Of a stretch of DNA of 53,917 bases, positions 27,225 to 36,061 are shown piece by piece. The notes below the pieces were generated by a model that made no database searches, was not told the origin of the DNA, and was given only the letters and a program-made list of their open reading frames with translations. The position numbers and the translations under genes are program-made. Positions within the stretch are counted from its first letter, which is position 1. Each line of letters starts with the position of its first letter. Source of the stretch: Acidobacteriaceae bacterium. GTDB lineage: Bacteria > Acidobacteriota > Terriglobia > Terriglobales > Acidobacteriaceae. The stretch lies in contig PLJN01000016.1 of NCBI GenBank assembly GCA_003140235.1, positions 9,889 through 63,805 on the forward strand, written 5' to 3'.

Positions 27225-27268
27225 GATTTTTGGCGCAGCAGCGCCAGGAGAGAATGGAGGAGAGGACT

Positions 27269-28615
27269 ATGGCAAAGAAAAAGAACGGCCAGGGTGTATC
27301 GCGCAGGAACTTCATGAAGATCTCAGGCGCCGGAGCTGTTGCAGCGGGACTCGGACCGGCATTCCTATTTCCCGAGCGGGCCGCGGCCCAGCAGAAAACG
27401 CTGAAGATCCTGCAATGGAGCCACTTTGTTCCCGCTTGGGACACATGGTTCAACAACACGTACACCAAACAATGGGGTGCGAAGAACAATACCAACGTCA
27501 TTGTTGACAACATCAACCTGGTGGACCTCAAGACCAGGGCCGCATCAGAAATTTCGGCAAAAAAAGGCCACGACCTTTTTATGCTGCTCTCACCGCCCGC
27601 GGCGTATGAGAAGCAGGTCATTGACATGTCCAACGTCTATGCCGAGGTGGAGAAGAAGCACGGGAAAAAGATTGACCTGGCGCACAAATCCACTTACAAC
27701 CCCAAGACCAAGAAGTATTTTGCCTTTTCTGACGCCTACACGCCTGATCCCGGCAACTGGCACAAGGATTGGTGGGCCGAGGTAGGTTATCCCAACGGTC
27801 CCGATACCTGGGACGATCTGCGCGCCGGCGCCAAGAAGATCCGCGACAAGAGCGGACATCCTTGTGGCCTGGGGCTTTCGCAGGAACTGGATACCAGCAT
27901 GGCCATGCGCGCGCTGTTGTGGTCGTTTGGCGGCGCGGAGCAGGACATTGAAGGCCGTGTAACCATCAACTCCAAGCAAACCATTGAAGCGCTGAAGTTC
28001 ATGAAGGCACTTTATCAGGAGTCGGAGACCGCGGAAGTGTTTACCTGGACTCCGCCCTCCAACAACCAGGCCATGCTCGCGGGCCGGGTTTCCTACGTGG
28101 CCAACGCCATTTCCATTACGCGCCAATCGGAAAGAGAGCACATGCCGATTGACAGCAAGATCATGATCAGCCAGGCATTGAAGGGCCCGGTGCGCCGCAT
28201 TGCCGCGGAGCACGTGATGAATTGCTATGTGATCTGGCAATTCGCGGAGAACAAGGAAGGCGCGCAGAAGTTCCTGATCGACTACATGGACAGCTTCCAC
28301 GAAGGTTTTGTGGCCGGCCAGTTCTACAATTTCCCCTGCTTCCCCAAGACCGTTCCCAATTTGAAGACGGAAATTGCCAACGATCCGCGCGCGAACCCGC
28401 CAGACAAGTACAAAGTGCTGGGCAACGTGCTGGAGTGGGCCACCAACGTGGGCTATCCCGGCTATGCGAGCGCCGGCATTGACGAGGCCTTCACCACCTG
28501 GGTGATTCCCACGATGTTCGCCAAAGTGGCGCGTGGCGATGAAACCCCGGAAAATGCGGCCGCGGCAGCAGAGAAAGAGTATCAGCGTATCTTTGCCAGG
28601 AACACGGGGGCCTGA
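27269..28615 (+). CDS. ABC importer solute-binding protein, family 1, Tat-exported
   Basis: A 448-aa periplasmic binding protein. The N-terminus holds a twin-arginine export signal SRRNFMKISGAGAVAAG (Arg12-Arg13), so the protein is folded before export. The mature part has the family 1 pattern: TLKILQWSHFVPAWDTWFNN, then YPNGPDTWDDLRAGAKKIRD and FLIDYMDSFHEGFVAGQFYNFPCFPK. The ATG at 27269 is supported by GGAGGAGAGGAC. The ATPase gene starts at the stop (TGATG overlap). Ligand is probably a sugar or polyol by analogy to the ATPase type, but this is not certain. Confidence 0.9.
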   Translation: MAKKKNGQGVSRRNFMKISGAGAVAAGLGPAFLFPERAAAQQKTLKILQWSHFVPAWDTWFNNTYTKQWGAKNNTNVIVDNINLVDLKTRAASEISAKKGHDLFMLLSPPAAYEKQVIDMSNVYAEVEKKHGKKIDLAHKSTYNPKTKKYFAFSDAYTPDPGNWHKDWWAEVGYPNGPDTWDDLRAGAKKIRDKSGHPCGLGLSQELDTSMAMRALLWSFGGAEQDIEGRVTINSKQTIEALKFMKALYQESETAEVFTWTPPSNNQAMLAGRVSYVANAISITRQSEREHMPIDSKIMISQALKGPVRRIAAEHVMNCYVIWQFAENKEGAQKFLIDYMDSFHEGFVAGQFYNFPCFPKTVPNLKTEIANDPRANPPDKYKVLGNVLEWATNVGYPGYASAGIDEAFTTWVIPTMFAKVARGDETPENAAAAAEKEYQRIFARNTGA

Positions 28616-29655
28616 TGGCGGTTGTTGAAACCCGAAACCTGACCAAGGTATTCAAAGAAGGAGAGCTGGGCGCAGTCAACAATGTAAATCTGGAGACCCG
28701 CGAAGGCGAGTTTCTGGTTTTCCTGGGACCTTCGGGTTCCGGGAAAACCACTCTCCTGCGCATGATCGCCGGCCTGGAAACACCCACGGCCGGCGAGATC
28801 CTGATTGGCGGCAAGGTCGTGAATGACATGACGCCAAGAGAGCGCAGGATTGCCATGGTGTTCCAGAGTTACGCCCTCTACCCGCATCTCACGGTTTATA
28901 AAAACATCGCTTTTCCTCTCAAAGCGCAAAAAGTACCCAAGGAATTGCACAAACAGAAAGTCGAATGGGCGGCCTCATTGCTGGGGATCGCCAGCCTCTT
29001 GCAGCGCAAGCCGCGCGAACTCTCCGGCGGTGAGCGGCAGCGGGTGGCGCTGGCCCGCGCCATCGTCCGCGAGCCTTCGGTATTCTTGCTGGATGAACCT
29101 CTTTCCAACCTCGACGCCAAGCTGCGTCTCTCGGCCCGCGAAGAACTGGAGCGCTTCCACAAGCGTATTGGGACGACCACGATCTATGTCACGCACGATC
29201 AGGTCGAAGCCATGGCCATGGGCGACCGCATCGTGGTGTTGAACCAGGGTTCTGTCCGGCAGTTTGGCACGCCCAAGGAAGTGTATGACGATCCGGCGGA
29301 CACCTTTGTCGCCACTTTTCTGGGTTCGCCACCCATGAACCTGGTCGAAAACGGCGAGGTCATTGTTGGGTTCCGTCCGGAGCATTTCCGCCTGGCGGAA
29401 GAAGTCACTGATGCCAGCAAAGTCCCTTTCCGGTTCCGCGTGGAAAACGCGGAGTACCTGGGCGCCGAGTACATACTCTCCGGCTTGCTGATCGGCGGGC
29501 GCGTGGACGGCAAGAAAGTGATTGCCCGGCTCCTGTTGGGACAATCGTATGAAGTCGGGACCACCTACGACTTCGCCGTGCCGGAGCGCCACTTGAAGTT
29601 TTTTGACCGCACGACGGAGAAGCGCGTCGACGCGAGGGCCCTGGCATGGCAGTAG
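28615..29655 (+). CDS. ABC transporter ATPase, MalK/UgpC type
   Basis: A 346-aa nucleotide-binding subunit. Walker A is GPSGSGKTT (from residue 38), the Q-loop is MVFQSYALYPHLTV, the signature is LSGGERQRVALARAIV (from about residue 136), Walker B is VFLLDEPLSNLDAK and the H-loop is YVTHDQVEAMAMG. The C-terminal region continues into a shortened regulatory OB-like domain (IVGFRPEHFRLAEEV). Start codon overlaps the binding-protein stop by one base, and the first permease starts 10 bp before this gene ends, so translation is coupled. Confidence 0.94.
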   Translation: MAVVETRNLTKVFKEGELGAVNNVNLETREGEFLVFLGPSGSGKTTLLRMIAGLETPTAGEILIGGKVVNDMTPRERRIAMVFQSYALYPHLTVYKNIAFPLKAQKVPKELHKQKVEWAASLLGIASLLQRKPRELSGGERQRVALARAIVREPSVFLLDEPLSNLDAKLRLSAREELERFHKRIGTTTIYVTHDQVEAMAMGDRIVVLNQGSVRQFGTPKEVYDDPADTFVATFLGSPPMNLVENGEVIVGFRPEHFRLAEEVTDASKVPFRFRVENAEYLGAEYILSGLLIGGRVDGKKVIARLLLGQSYEVGTTYDFAVPERHLKFFDRTTEKRVDARALAWQ

Positions 29656-30566
29656 CGGGGGCAGGGACAAAGATCAAGTCGATCGGCGCTGCGACGAGCC
29701 CCGGTCTGGGCGCTGCCATGTTTGCCCCGGCGGTGACATACATTGGGCTGTTGATCGCCGGCCCGTTCATGCTGGCCATCTTCTATGCGTTCAGTGACGC
29801 GCGCATCGGAAGCACAGGCCTGCACTATGTCGGCTTGGAAAACTTCCGCAGCATCCTGCAAAGCCCCAGCTTTCGCATGGCGCTGAAGAATTCTTTTGTC
29901 TTCACCATCTGCACCCAGATCATTGTGATTGTCTGTTCCACTACGCTCTCCATCGCGCTGGAAAAGAAGTTTCGCGGCCGCGGATTTGTTCGCTTCCTGA
30001 TCCTGCTGCCTTGGGTGGCGCCCATTTCGCTTGGCGCCATCGGATGGAAATGGATTCTCGATTCGATTTACAGCGTGATCACCTGGGTGCTGGTCTGGCT
30101 CCACATCTTCAAGCCGTACGACACTCCCATGTGGCTGGGCCAGCCGCACCTGGCCATGGCTTCCGTGGTCCTGGTCCATTGCTGGCGGCTGATTCCGTTT
30201 TCCACGGTGATCATGCTCGCCGGCCGCACCGCCATTCCCAAAGAGATTCCGGAGGCCGCCGCCATTGACGGCGCCGGCTTCTGGCGGACGCTGTTCCAGA
30301 TCACTATTCCGATGATGACTCCCATCATCAGCGTAGCGGTGCTGTTCGGCACCATTTTTACCTTTACCGACATGACGGTGGTGTACATTCTGACCGCGGG
30401 CGGGCCTTTTGATTCCACACAGACGTTGCCATCCTTCGCGTTTGCCACAGGAATTCAAGGCAGTGACCTTGCCGCCGGCGCTGCCATCTCCGTGTTTATG
30501 GTGCCGGTGCTGGTCCTGATTGCCTACTTCATGCTTCGCGTAGCGCATCGCGCGGAGGTGACCTGA
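29646..30566 (+). CDS. ABC transporter permease, MalF/UgpA type
   Basis: A 306-aa inner-membrane subunit with six helices. The N-terminus shows MFAPAVTYIGLLIAGPFMLAIFYAFSDARIG, and the ATPase-contact EAA loop reads IPEAAAIDGAGFWRTLFQITIPMMTPI. The gene overlaps the ATPase gene by 10 bp and its TGA overlaps the ATG of the next permease. It pairs with that permease to form the translocation pore. Confidence 0.93.
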   Translation: MAVAGAGTKIKSIGAATSPGLGAAMFAPAVTYIGLLIAGPFMLAIFYAFSDARIGSTGLHYVGLENFRSILQSPSFRMALKNSFVFTICTQIIVIVCSTTLSIALEKKFRGRGFVRFLILLPWVAPISLGAIGWKWILDSIYSVITWVLVWLHIFKPYDTPMWLGQPHLAMASVVLVHCWRLIPFSTVIMLAGRTAIPKEIPEAAAIDGAGFWRTLFQITIPMMTPIISVAVLFGTIFTFTDMTVVYILTAGGPFDSTQTLPSFAFATGIQGSDLAAGAAISVFMVPVLVLIAYFMLRVAHRAEVT

Positions 30567-31759
30567 TGAAACGGCGGCCGTTCGGTATCTCGATCATCAG
30601 CATTGTCCTGTGGTGTGCCGCGGTTGCTGAGATTCTTCACGCTCTGGTTGGGCCGGCGGCCCGATGGGTGATTCTGGGCCGGCTTTTTCTGGCCTGTGTT
30701 TTTGGCGGGATTGGTATTGGACTCTGGCTCCGGCGCAACCTGGCCCGCACCATTTTGATTGTCTTGCTCGTCGTGCACCTGGCCGCCAGTCTAATCACGC
30801 TGTTGGTGTTTGCCATTCCCAAAAGGGACGTTGGACTCATCTTGTCCGCGGTCGGCCAGCTTTTGGTCCTGCTCCTGGTTCTTTGGTACATTGACCGCCC
30901 GAAAGTGCGGCTGGCGTTTGGCGGCGTGCAGGCCTGGCCGAAAGCTGTGCGCGCGCTGGTGCTGTCGATTTTTGTGGTACTGCTGGCTTTCCCCTTCTAC
31001 TGGATGGTGATTGCCACTTTCAAGCAGAACATCGATCTCTATAACGCCGAAAGCAACCCGTTTATCTTTAACCTAAAGCCAACGCTCGAGCATCTGCGTT
31101 TGCTGTTTTATGAGACCGGGTACGTGCGCTGGCTGTGGAATACCGCGCGGGTAGGAACGCTCGTGGTGATCATCACGCTGCTTCTCGCCGTGCCCGCGGC
31201 CTACGCCCTGGCCCGCCTGACCGGCCGTTGGGGACAGCGGCTGGGTATCCTGATTTTTCTCACCTACCTCGTTCCGTCCACGTTGCTCTTTATTCCGCTC
31301 TCCCGGGTGGTCGCCATCCTCGGCCTCCAGGATACAATCTGGGCCCTGGTGCTGGTCTATCCCAGCTTTACTGTGCCTTTTTCCATTTGGCTACTGATGG
31401 CTTTCTTCAAGTCGATACCCAAAGAGTTGGAAGATGCGGCCATGGTGGATGGACTCACCCGCTTCGGCGCCTTCGTCAAGCTGGTGATTCCCATTTCCAT
31501 TTCCGGCATTCTGACGGTGGTGATCTTCACCTTTACCCTGGTGACCCAGGAGTTTGTGTACGCCTTGACTTTTATTTCTCCGGAATCGCAGCAGATGGTT
31601 GGCGTTGGCATCCCTATTTTCCTGGTGCGCGGCGACGTCTATTTCTGGGGATCGCTGATGGCCGCCTGCCTCATCGCCAGCTTGCCCATCGCGTTCCTCT
31701 ATAACCTGTTCCTCGACAGGTTCATTGCCGGGTTTACTGTGGGCGCGGTGAAAGGATAG
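30566..31759 (+). CDS. ABC transporter permease, MalG/UgpE type, with an extra N-terminal membrane domain
   Basis: A 397-aa permease, about 120 residues longer than usual. Residues 1-115 form an additional block of about four membrane helices (FGISIISIVLWCAAVAEILHAL, RLFLACVFGGIGIGLWL, ARTILIVLLVVHLAASLITLLVFAI, LILSAVGQLLVLLLVLWYI) not part of the family. The normal MalG-type protein starts near residue 125 (VRALVLSIFVVLLAFPFYWMVIATFK) and carries the EAA loop IPKELEDAAMVDGLTRFGAFVKLVIPI at about 282. Translation is coupled to the previous gene by TGATG. The frame is continuous, so the fusion is real if the assembly is correct. Confidence 0.9.
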   Translation: MKRRPFGISIISIVLWCAAVAEILHALVGPAARWVILGRLFLACVFGGIGIGLWLRRNLARTILIVLLVVHLAASLITLLVFAIPKRDVGLILSAVGQLLVLLLVLWYIDRPKVRLAFGGVQAWPKAVRALVLSIFVVLLAFPFYWMVIATFKQNIDLYNAESNPFIFNLKPTLEHLRLLFYETGYVRWLWNTARVGTLVVIITLLLAVPAAYALARLTGRWGQRLGILIFLTYLVPSTLLFIPLSRVVAILGLQDTIWALVLVYPSFTVPFSIWLLMAFFKSIPKELEDAAMVDGLTRFGAFVKLVIPISISGILTVVIFTFTLVTQEFVYALTFISPESQQMVGVGIPIFLVRGDVYFWGSLMAACLIASLPIAFLYNLFLDRFIAGFTVGAVKG

Positions 31760-31777
31760 GCTCTTTTTCTAAAATCC

Positions 31778-31818
31778 CGGTCTTGCAAACCATTTGCGAT
31801 GGTGCTAATGAAAGACCG
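31778..31818 (+). terminator. Nested hairpin after the ABC operon
   Basis: CGGTCTT (31778-31784) pairs with AAGACCG (31812-31818), and ACCAT (31789-31793) pairs with ATGGT (31799-31803) inside it. It follows the operon by about 20 bp. The T-run after it is short and interrupted, so it is a weak terminator candidate, or an mRNA-protecting stem. Confidence 0.35.
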
Positions 31819-31864
31819 TCCTGTAATTTTCCTCTCGGCGCGATGATCCAGCACGTGCGCGTGT

Positions 31865-32236
31865 TTAGTTTTTTGATGAAGTTGCGGGTTCAGCGGGTTT
31901 TTTCAGCGGCCGTTTTTTGCGTTTTGGTTTAGGCGCAACCTGATCCAGGGGTTTTCCGGACAGATATTCCGCCAGCGTGCGCCGTTCCGCGGGAGTGAGC
32001 TGCAGGCCTTGCGGCATCATGACTCCGGATTCCAGCGAGCGCAGAATTCTTTCCGCGGACATCATGCGCATGGCCGCGGGTGTAGGAGCGCGCTTCTCGG
32101 CCGGGTCGGAGTGGCACTTAACGCATTTTTGCTGGTAGAGAGTGGTGCCATCGGGGTTTTGTGCAGCCAGGGGCAACGCGCAGAACAAGACCGCGCACAA
32201 GCCCAACGATTTGCCGGAGTAGTGGAGCGGATTCAT
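31865..32236 (-). CDS. Small exported cytochrome c
   Basis: A 123-aa protein with a signal sequence (LGLCAVLFCALPLAAQ) and one haem-binding motif CVKCH near residue 38. The following segment MRMMSAERILRSLESGVMMPQGLQLTPAERRTLAEYLSG, with methionines for axial ligation, closely resembles the N-terminal cytochrome domain of acidobacterial PQQ-propeller (polyvinyl-alcohol-dehydrogenase-like) proteins. Here no propeller follows; the protein ends in a Lys/Pro-rich tail. The ATG at 32236 is preferred to the longer frame because it starts the signal. Likely a periplasmic electron carrier. Confidence 0.8.
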   Translation of the reverse strand: MNPLHYSGKSLGLCAVLFCALPLAAQNPDGTTLYQQKCVKCHSDPAEKRAPTPAAMRMMSAERILRSLESGVMMPQGLQLTPAERRTLAEYLSGKPLDQVAPKPKRKKRPLKKPAEPATSSKN

Positions 32237-32279
32237 GATGGTATCGTGCGCTTGTTCCAAGACTAGCACGCCGCCCAGT

Positions 32280-32633
32280 CTATTTTTTGGTTGCGATGAA
32301 GGTCCCGCTGGCTTGTCCGCCGTAGTCCACCGTGCCTTCGATTTTGGCGCCGTCTGCGGAAATTTTCTCGGCATAATGGACCGCAGCGCCCGAAGCATCG
32401 AAATCCCAAACCACCTCGTTGCCCTTCACTGTGCCCTTCAGTGGCGCTTCGCCTAAGGCTCCGGAGTAGGCGCCGGTCAGCTTTTCGCCATCCTGTTTCA
32501 GGGTAAAGGTGGGCGAACCTTTCTGGTCGCCGAGGTCTACTTGGGCGTTCCATTTGCCAGTGAGGTCAGTGGCTGCGAACAGTGCGATTGCCGTAAAAGC
32601 CATGAATGCGAAAATCAGTGATACTTTTTTCAT
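32280..32633 (-). CDS. Small exported beta-rich protein
   Basis: A 117-aa protein with a signal peptide (MKKVSLIFAFMAFTAIALFAA) and a mature part made of short strands: LTGKWNAQVDLGDQKGSPTFTLKQDGEKLTGAYSGALGEAPLKGTVKGNEVVWDFDA. The pattern TGKW...TFTLKQDG..LTG recurs in small acidobacterial exported proteins of lipocalin/META-like shape. Function is unknown. It probably shares a transcript with the cytochrome gene 43 bp downstream. Confidence 0.75.
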   Translation of the reverse strand: MKKVSLIFAFMAFTAIALFAATDLTGKWNAQVDLGDQKGSPTFTLKQDGEKLTGAYSGALGEAPLKGTVKGNEVVWDFDASGAAVHYAEKISADGAKIEGTVDYGGQASGTFIATKK

Positions 32634-32703
32634 GGGCGCACAATATCATTCATGTCGGAGATTTTCAATTTCAAATTTCAAATTGTAAATTTAAAACCAC
32701 ACG

Positions 32704-35433
32704 TCACTCATACCGCAGCGCGATCACCGGATCCACGCTGGCAGCTTTGTGGGCAGGTAACCCGCCGGCAAACAACGCCACGACAGCCAGCATGCCGACG
32801 GTGAACGCCAGCACCAGAGGATCGCTGCCTTTGACTCCGAATAGAAGCGATTCCAGTGATTTCCCCGCGATCACACTGAGGACCAGTCCAATGGCCAGCC
32901 CAAAGCCGGTCATGCGGACGACCTCGCGCAGGATCAGCCAGGTAATGCTGCGTCTCGTTGCTCCCAGGGCGATACGGATTCCGATTTCGCGCGTCCGTCA
33001 GGCGACCATGTATACCATTACGCCGTAGAGTCCGATCGCGGCGAGCAGCGCGGCGAGTGAGCCGAGGCATCCGGAAAGAAGCGCCATGAGTCGTTCCACG
33101 AACATGGATTCATCCACTTGCCGGGCCAGGGTCTTCATATCGTATAGCGGCAGGTTTGCATCAAGAGATGAAACGGACCTGCGCAGGGTGGGCGAGATCG
33201 CTTCCGGGTCCTGGACGGTGCGCACGTAGAAGGTCGCGTGTCCAAACGTTTTGTCCTGCGCGTAGGGGATGTAGACGAATGGAATCACCGGATCGCGCGC
33301 GTTATTGTGCTTGCTGTCCTGGACCACGCCGACAACTTCAATATCCAGCTTGGCCAGCGGGCCGCTCGACAGGCCGATGTGGCTGCCCACCGGGTTACGC
33401 CCGGAGAAGTAGTGCCGGACCAGAGTTTCATTGATCACGGCGACTTTAGGGCTGGCCAGCCGGTCCGCGTCAGTAAAGTCGCGGCCGGAAACCAGCGCGG
33501 TCCTCATCGTGGTGAAATAGCCGGGACTAATCCAGTTTCGCTCCACGAATGTTTCATCGTTTTCCGGCGCTATATAACCTTCCGCGGTAAGGCCGCCGGA
33601 AGCTTCGCTGTCACTGAACACGGGGAGCTCCGCTGCACTCACGGAGCGCACGCCCGGCAGCGCAGCCAGGTTGCTTCTAAGGCGGTCGATGAAAACGGTG
33701 GTCTGCTCAGGTGTGTAGCGGCTCAGTTCGGGCGCAATCGTAAACTGGATCACGTGGTCTTTTTGCAGTCCCAGACTGGCGCGCGAAATATTGATCAGAC
33801 TCTGGGTAAACAATCCTGCTCCGGCCAGCAACAGGACGGTCATGGAAACCTGAAAGACCATTAGCCATTTGCGCAGACGCACGTTCGATGTCCCGACGCC
33901 CAAACCGGTCCCCTGGCTGCGGAGTGACGTTTGCGGATTTATGCGGACGACTCGCAGTGCCGGGAAAAAGCCAAATAGTACAGCGGTGAAAAGCGCCACG
34001 CCCAGCGTGTAAGCCAGCATCAGCGGATCGAGCCGGGCGCTGAGGTCCATCATGCCGCCGACGTTGGTGAGGGAATGGACCATCGCATACAGGGTCCAGG
34101 AAGCGACTATCAGGCTGACCGAGCCTCCGGCCAGGGCCAGCAAAATGCTTTCTGTCAGGAGTTGCCGTAGGATGCGCAGGCGGCCCGCGCCCAAAGAAAT
34201 TCGTACAGCAACTTCACGCTGCCGTGACTCGCCTTTGGCGATCTGGCCAGGTTGGCGCAGCCAATCATCAGGACCAGGCCGACCATGGCGCCTAGAAAAA
34301 TCAAAGGCTGCTGGGCGTCTTTTTGCAGAGTGGGGCGTCCGCGGGCGCCGGGGTCGAGGAATATTTTCCTGGCCAGGAAACCGGCTTCATTCTTTTTGGA
34401 GGGCTTGACGATGGGCAATTCGGCTTGGAGGAGCGACCGGTAGGCAACCAGAAGCGCGGATTCTGCGCTGTGCGGAGCAATGCCCGGCTTCAATCGGCCA
34501 AGCACCGCCAGCCAGTGGTCGTTGTGGTCATTCAATCCGTCCCAGTTGGGCGTCATCTGCGCCTTCATGGTGACGGGCACAAAAATATCTGGCGATTGAC
34601 CAACTTGAATCCCGGCGAATCCGGCCCGCGCCACGCCGACTACGGTGAGCGATGTTCCGTTGATCGTGAGTTGTTGATTGAGCACGGCCGGGTTGTTACC
34701 GAAACGGCGCGTCCAATAACCGTAACTCAGCACCGCTACGGGGTTTGCGCCCCGCGCCGTCTCGTCGTCTGCGCTCAGGACGCGGCCCAGCGCCGGATGA
34801 ATGCCCAGTACGTCAAAATAATTTCCTGAGACTAATTCCCCGTTCGCGCGCTCACTAAATCCCGGTCCGGCCACGCTCAACGTCACATCAAGCCGGGCCA
34901 GCAGTCCGGTAAAGACTTGCATGCTGTGCTCGCGCAAATCTCTGTACATGGGATAGGAAAACATGACGGTGCCGTCGCTATGAGTGTGTCCTGGACTGGG
35001 TCCCGGTGAGCGCAGGATGACCAGCTCATCAGGATTCGATACCGGCAAAGCGCGCAGAAGAATTTGGTATGTAATCGAAAAAATTGCGGTATTGGCGCCA
35101 ATGCCCAGGGCCAGCGTAAGAATCGCGATGGCCGCGAACCCGGGGTTCTTGCGCAGCATACGCGCGCCGTAGTGTACGTCCTGCCAGAGTGTCTCGAGAA
35201 AATTGAATGTCCACATTTCGCGGCAGGCCTCCTTCAGCCTAGTAACGTTGCCAAATTGCTTGCGCGCAGAATATTGGTCGATGGTTTCTTGCTGGTCGGT
35301 GTGTACGTCGAAGCCCTTGGCTTGGCGCATGGCCAAATGGAAAGCAAGTTCCTCTTCCAGGTCGGTCCATTTGCTTGCGGCGCAACAGCGCTTTGATCCG
35401 CAACCGGGTTTCATGGAGCCAGACCGAGAGCAT
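32704..35433 (-). pseudogene. Broken ADOP-type MacB/FtsX permease
   Basis: This is a large permease of the acidobacterial type: N-terminal prefix domain, MacB periplasmic core (ARMLRKNPGFAAIAILTLALGIGANTAIFSI) and FtsX domains with four or more membrane helices. The start is ATG at 35433 (MLSVWLHETRLRIKALLRRK), after AGGAG behind the padR stop. Three lesions are visible. There is a frameshift near 35362-35366, where the frame must change to reach LEEELAFHLAMR. A second, probably a 1-bp loss, lies at about 34239-34241 between MIGCANLARS and AKGESRQREVAVRISLGAGR. The third is a TGA at 32998-33000 in place of an expected CGA, after which RTREIGIRIALGATRRS continues in frame. Intact relatives are about 800 aa. 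Confidence 0.88.
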
Positions 35434-35441
35434 GGCTTCTC

Positions 35442-35783
35442 CTATGTGGTTTGCAGGACGCGAGCAATGGCGGCGGTCATGCGTCCCCAGTGCTCGGTCT
35501 CCGCAGCCAGATGTTTGCGTCCCGCCGCGGTCAGCGAGTAATACTTGGCGCGCCGGTTGTTCTCCGACGTGCCCCACTCCGACCGCAGCAGTCCCTTCAA
35601 TTCCAGCCGGTGCAAGGCCGGATAGAGCGCGCCTTCTTCCACGCGCAGCACAGAGTCGGAAGTCTGCTGGATCCACTCGGCCACGGAATAGCCATGCTTG
35701 GCGCCGCGTCCCAGGGATTTAAGCACCAGCATGTCCAGCGTGCCCTGGACCAGATCGCCCGATTTGTCTTTTTCTTGTCCCAT
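35442..35783 (-). CDS. PadR-family transcriptional regulator
   Basis: A 113-aa winged-helix regulator: DLVQGTLDMLVLKSLGRGAKHGYSVAEWIQQTSDSVLRVEEGALYPALHRLELKGLL, then NRRAKYYSLTAAGRKHL. The ATG at 35783 is preferred to the 35864 frame as it matches the family start. In this bacterial group padR genes commonly precede ADOP permease genes, and here the permease start is only 9 bp beyond the stop. With the permease decayed, the regulator's role is uncertain. A palindrome overlaps its start codon. Confidence 0.9.
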   Translation of the reverse strand: MGQEKDKSGDLVQGTLDMLVLKSLGRGAKHGYSVAEWIQQTSDSVLRVEEGALYPALHRLELKGLLRSEWGTSENNRRAKYYSLTAAGRKHLAAETEHWGRMTAAIARVLQTT

Positions 35784-35827
35784 AAATCGCTTATGGGAGT
35801 ATAGACAGTTTGTGGAGTGGAATGCAA
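35779..35827 (-). promoter_or_regulatory. padR promoter and palindrome at the start codon
   Basis: On the reverse strand a -10 TATACT (35798-35803) lies 18 bp from a -35 TTGCAT (35822-35827). CCCATAA (35779-35785) and TTATGGG (35791-35797) form a perfect 7-bp inverted repeat with a 5-bp spacer that contains the ATG. It may be an autoregulatory PadR operator or an mRNA hairpin that hides the start codon. Confidence 0.5.
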
Positions 35828-35858
35828 CTAGGTTCCGGTGGCTGACCGATTCCAGGGT

Positions 35859-36011
35859 TGTCATTCCGACCCTGAGCTTGCCGAAGGGGAGGAATCTGCT
35901 TTCTTTCAGGCGTGGAGAATGCCTGCCCCTGTGAAACGCTGGCAGCCTGTAAACTGAGTATCTCCACTCGCGGCGGAAAGCATATCCTTCGGCTGGCGCC
36001 TCAGGATGACA
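35859..36011. repeat. Inverted-repeat element (TGTCATTCC family), copy 2
   Basis: Begins TGTCATTCC (35859-35867) and ends near GGATGACA (36004-36011), with GGAGGAATCTGCTTTC inside its left half. It is shorter and more decayed than the copy at 21622-21783 but shares its outer ends and the GGAATCTGCTT core. It occupies most of the gap between padR and the methyltransferase gene. Confidence 0.7.
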
Positions 36012-36061
36012 AGGGTTCAGGTCATTCTCATCGCTAACGTGGATTGCCGCTGACCGGCTAC

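Noticed and set aside
32998-33000. In-frame TGA in the permease read as selenocysteine
   Set aside because: The expected residue is Arg (CGA to TGA is a single transition), there is no SECIS-like need in this family, and two frameshifts also break the gene. Pseudogene is the simpler reading.
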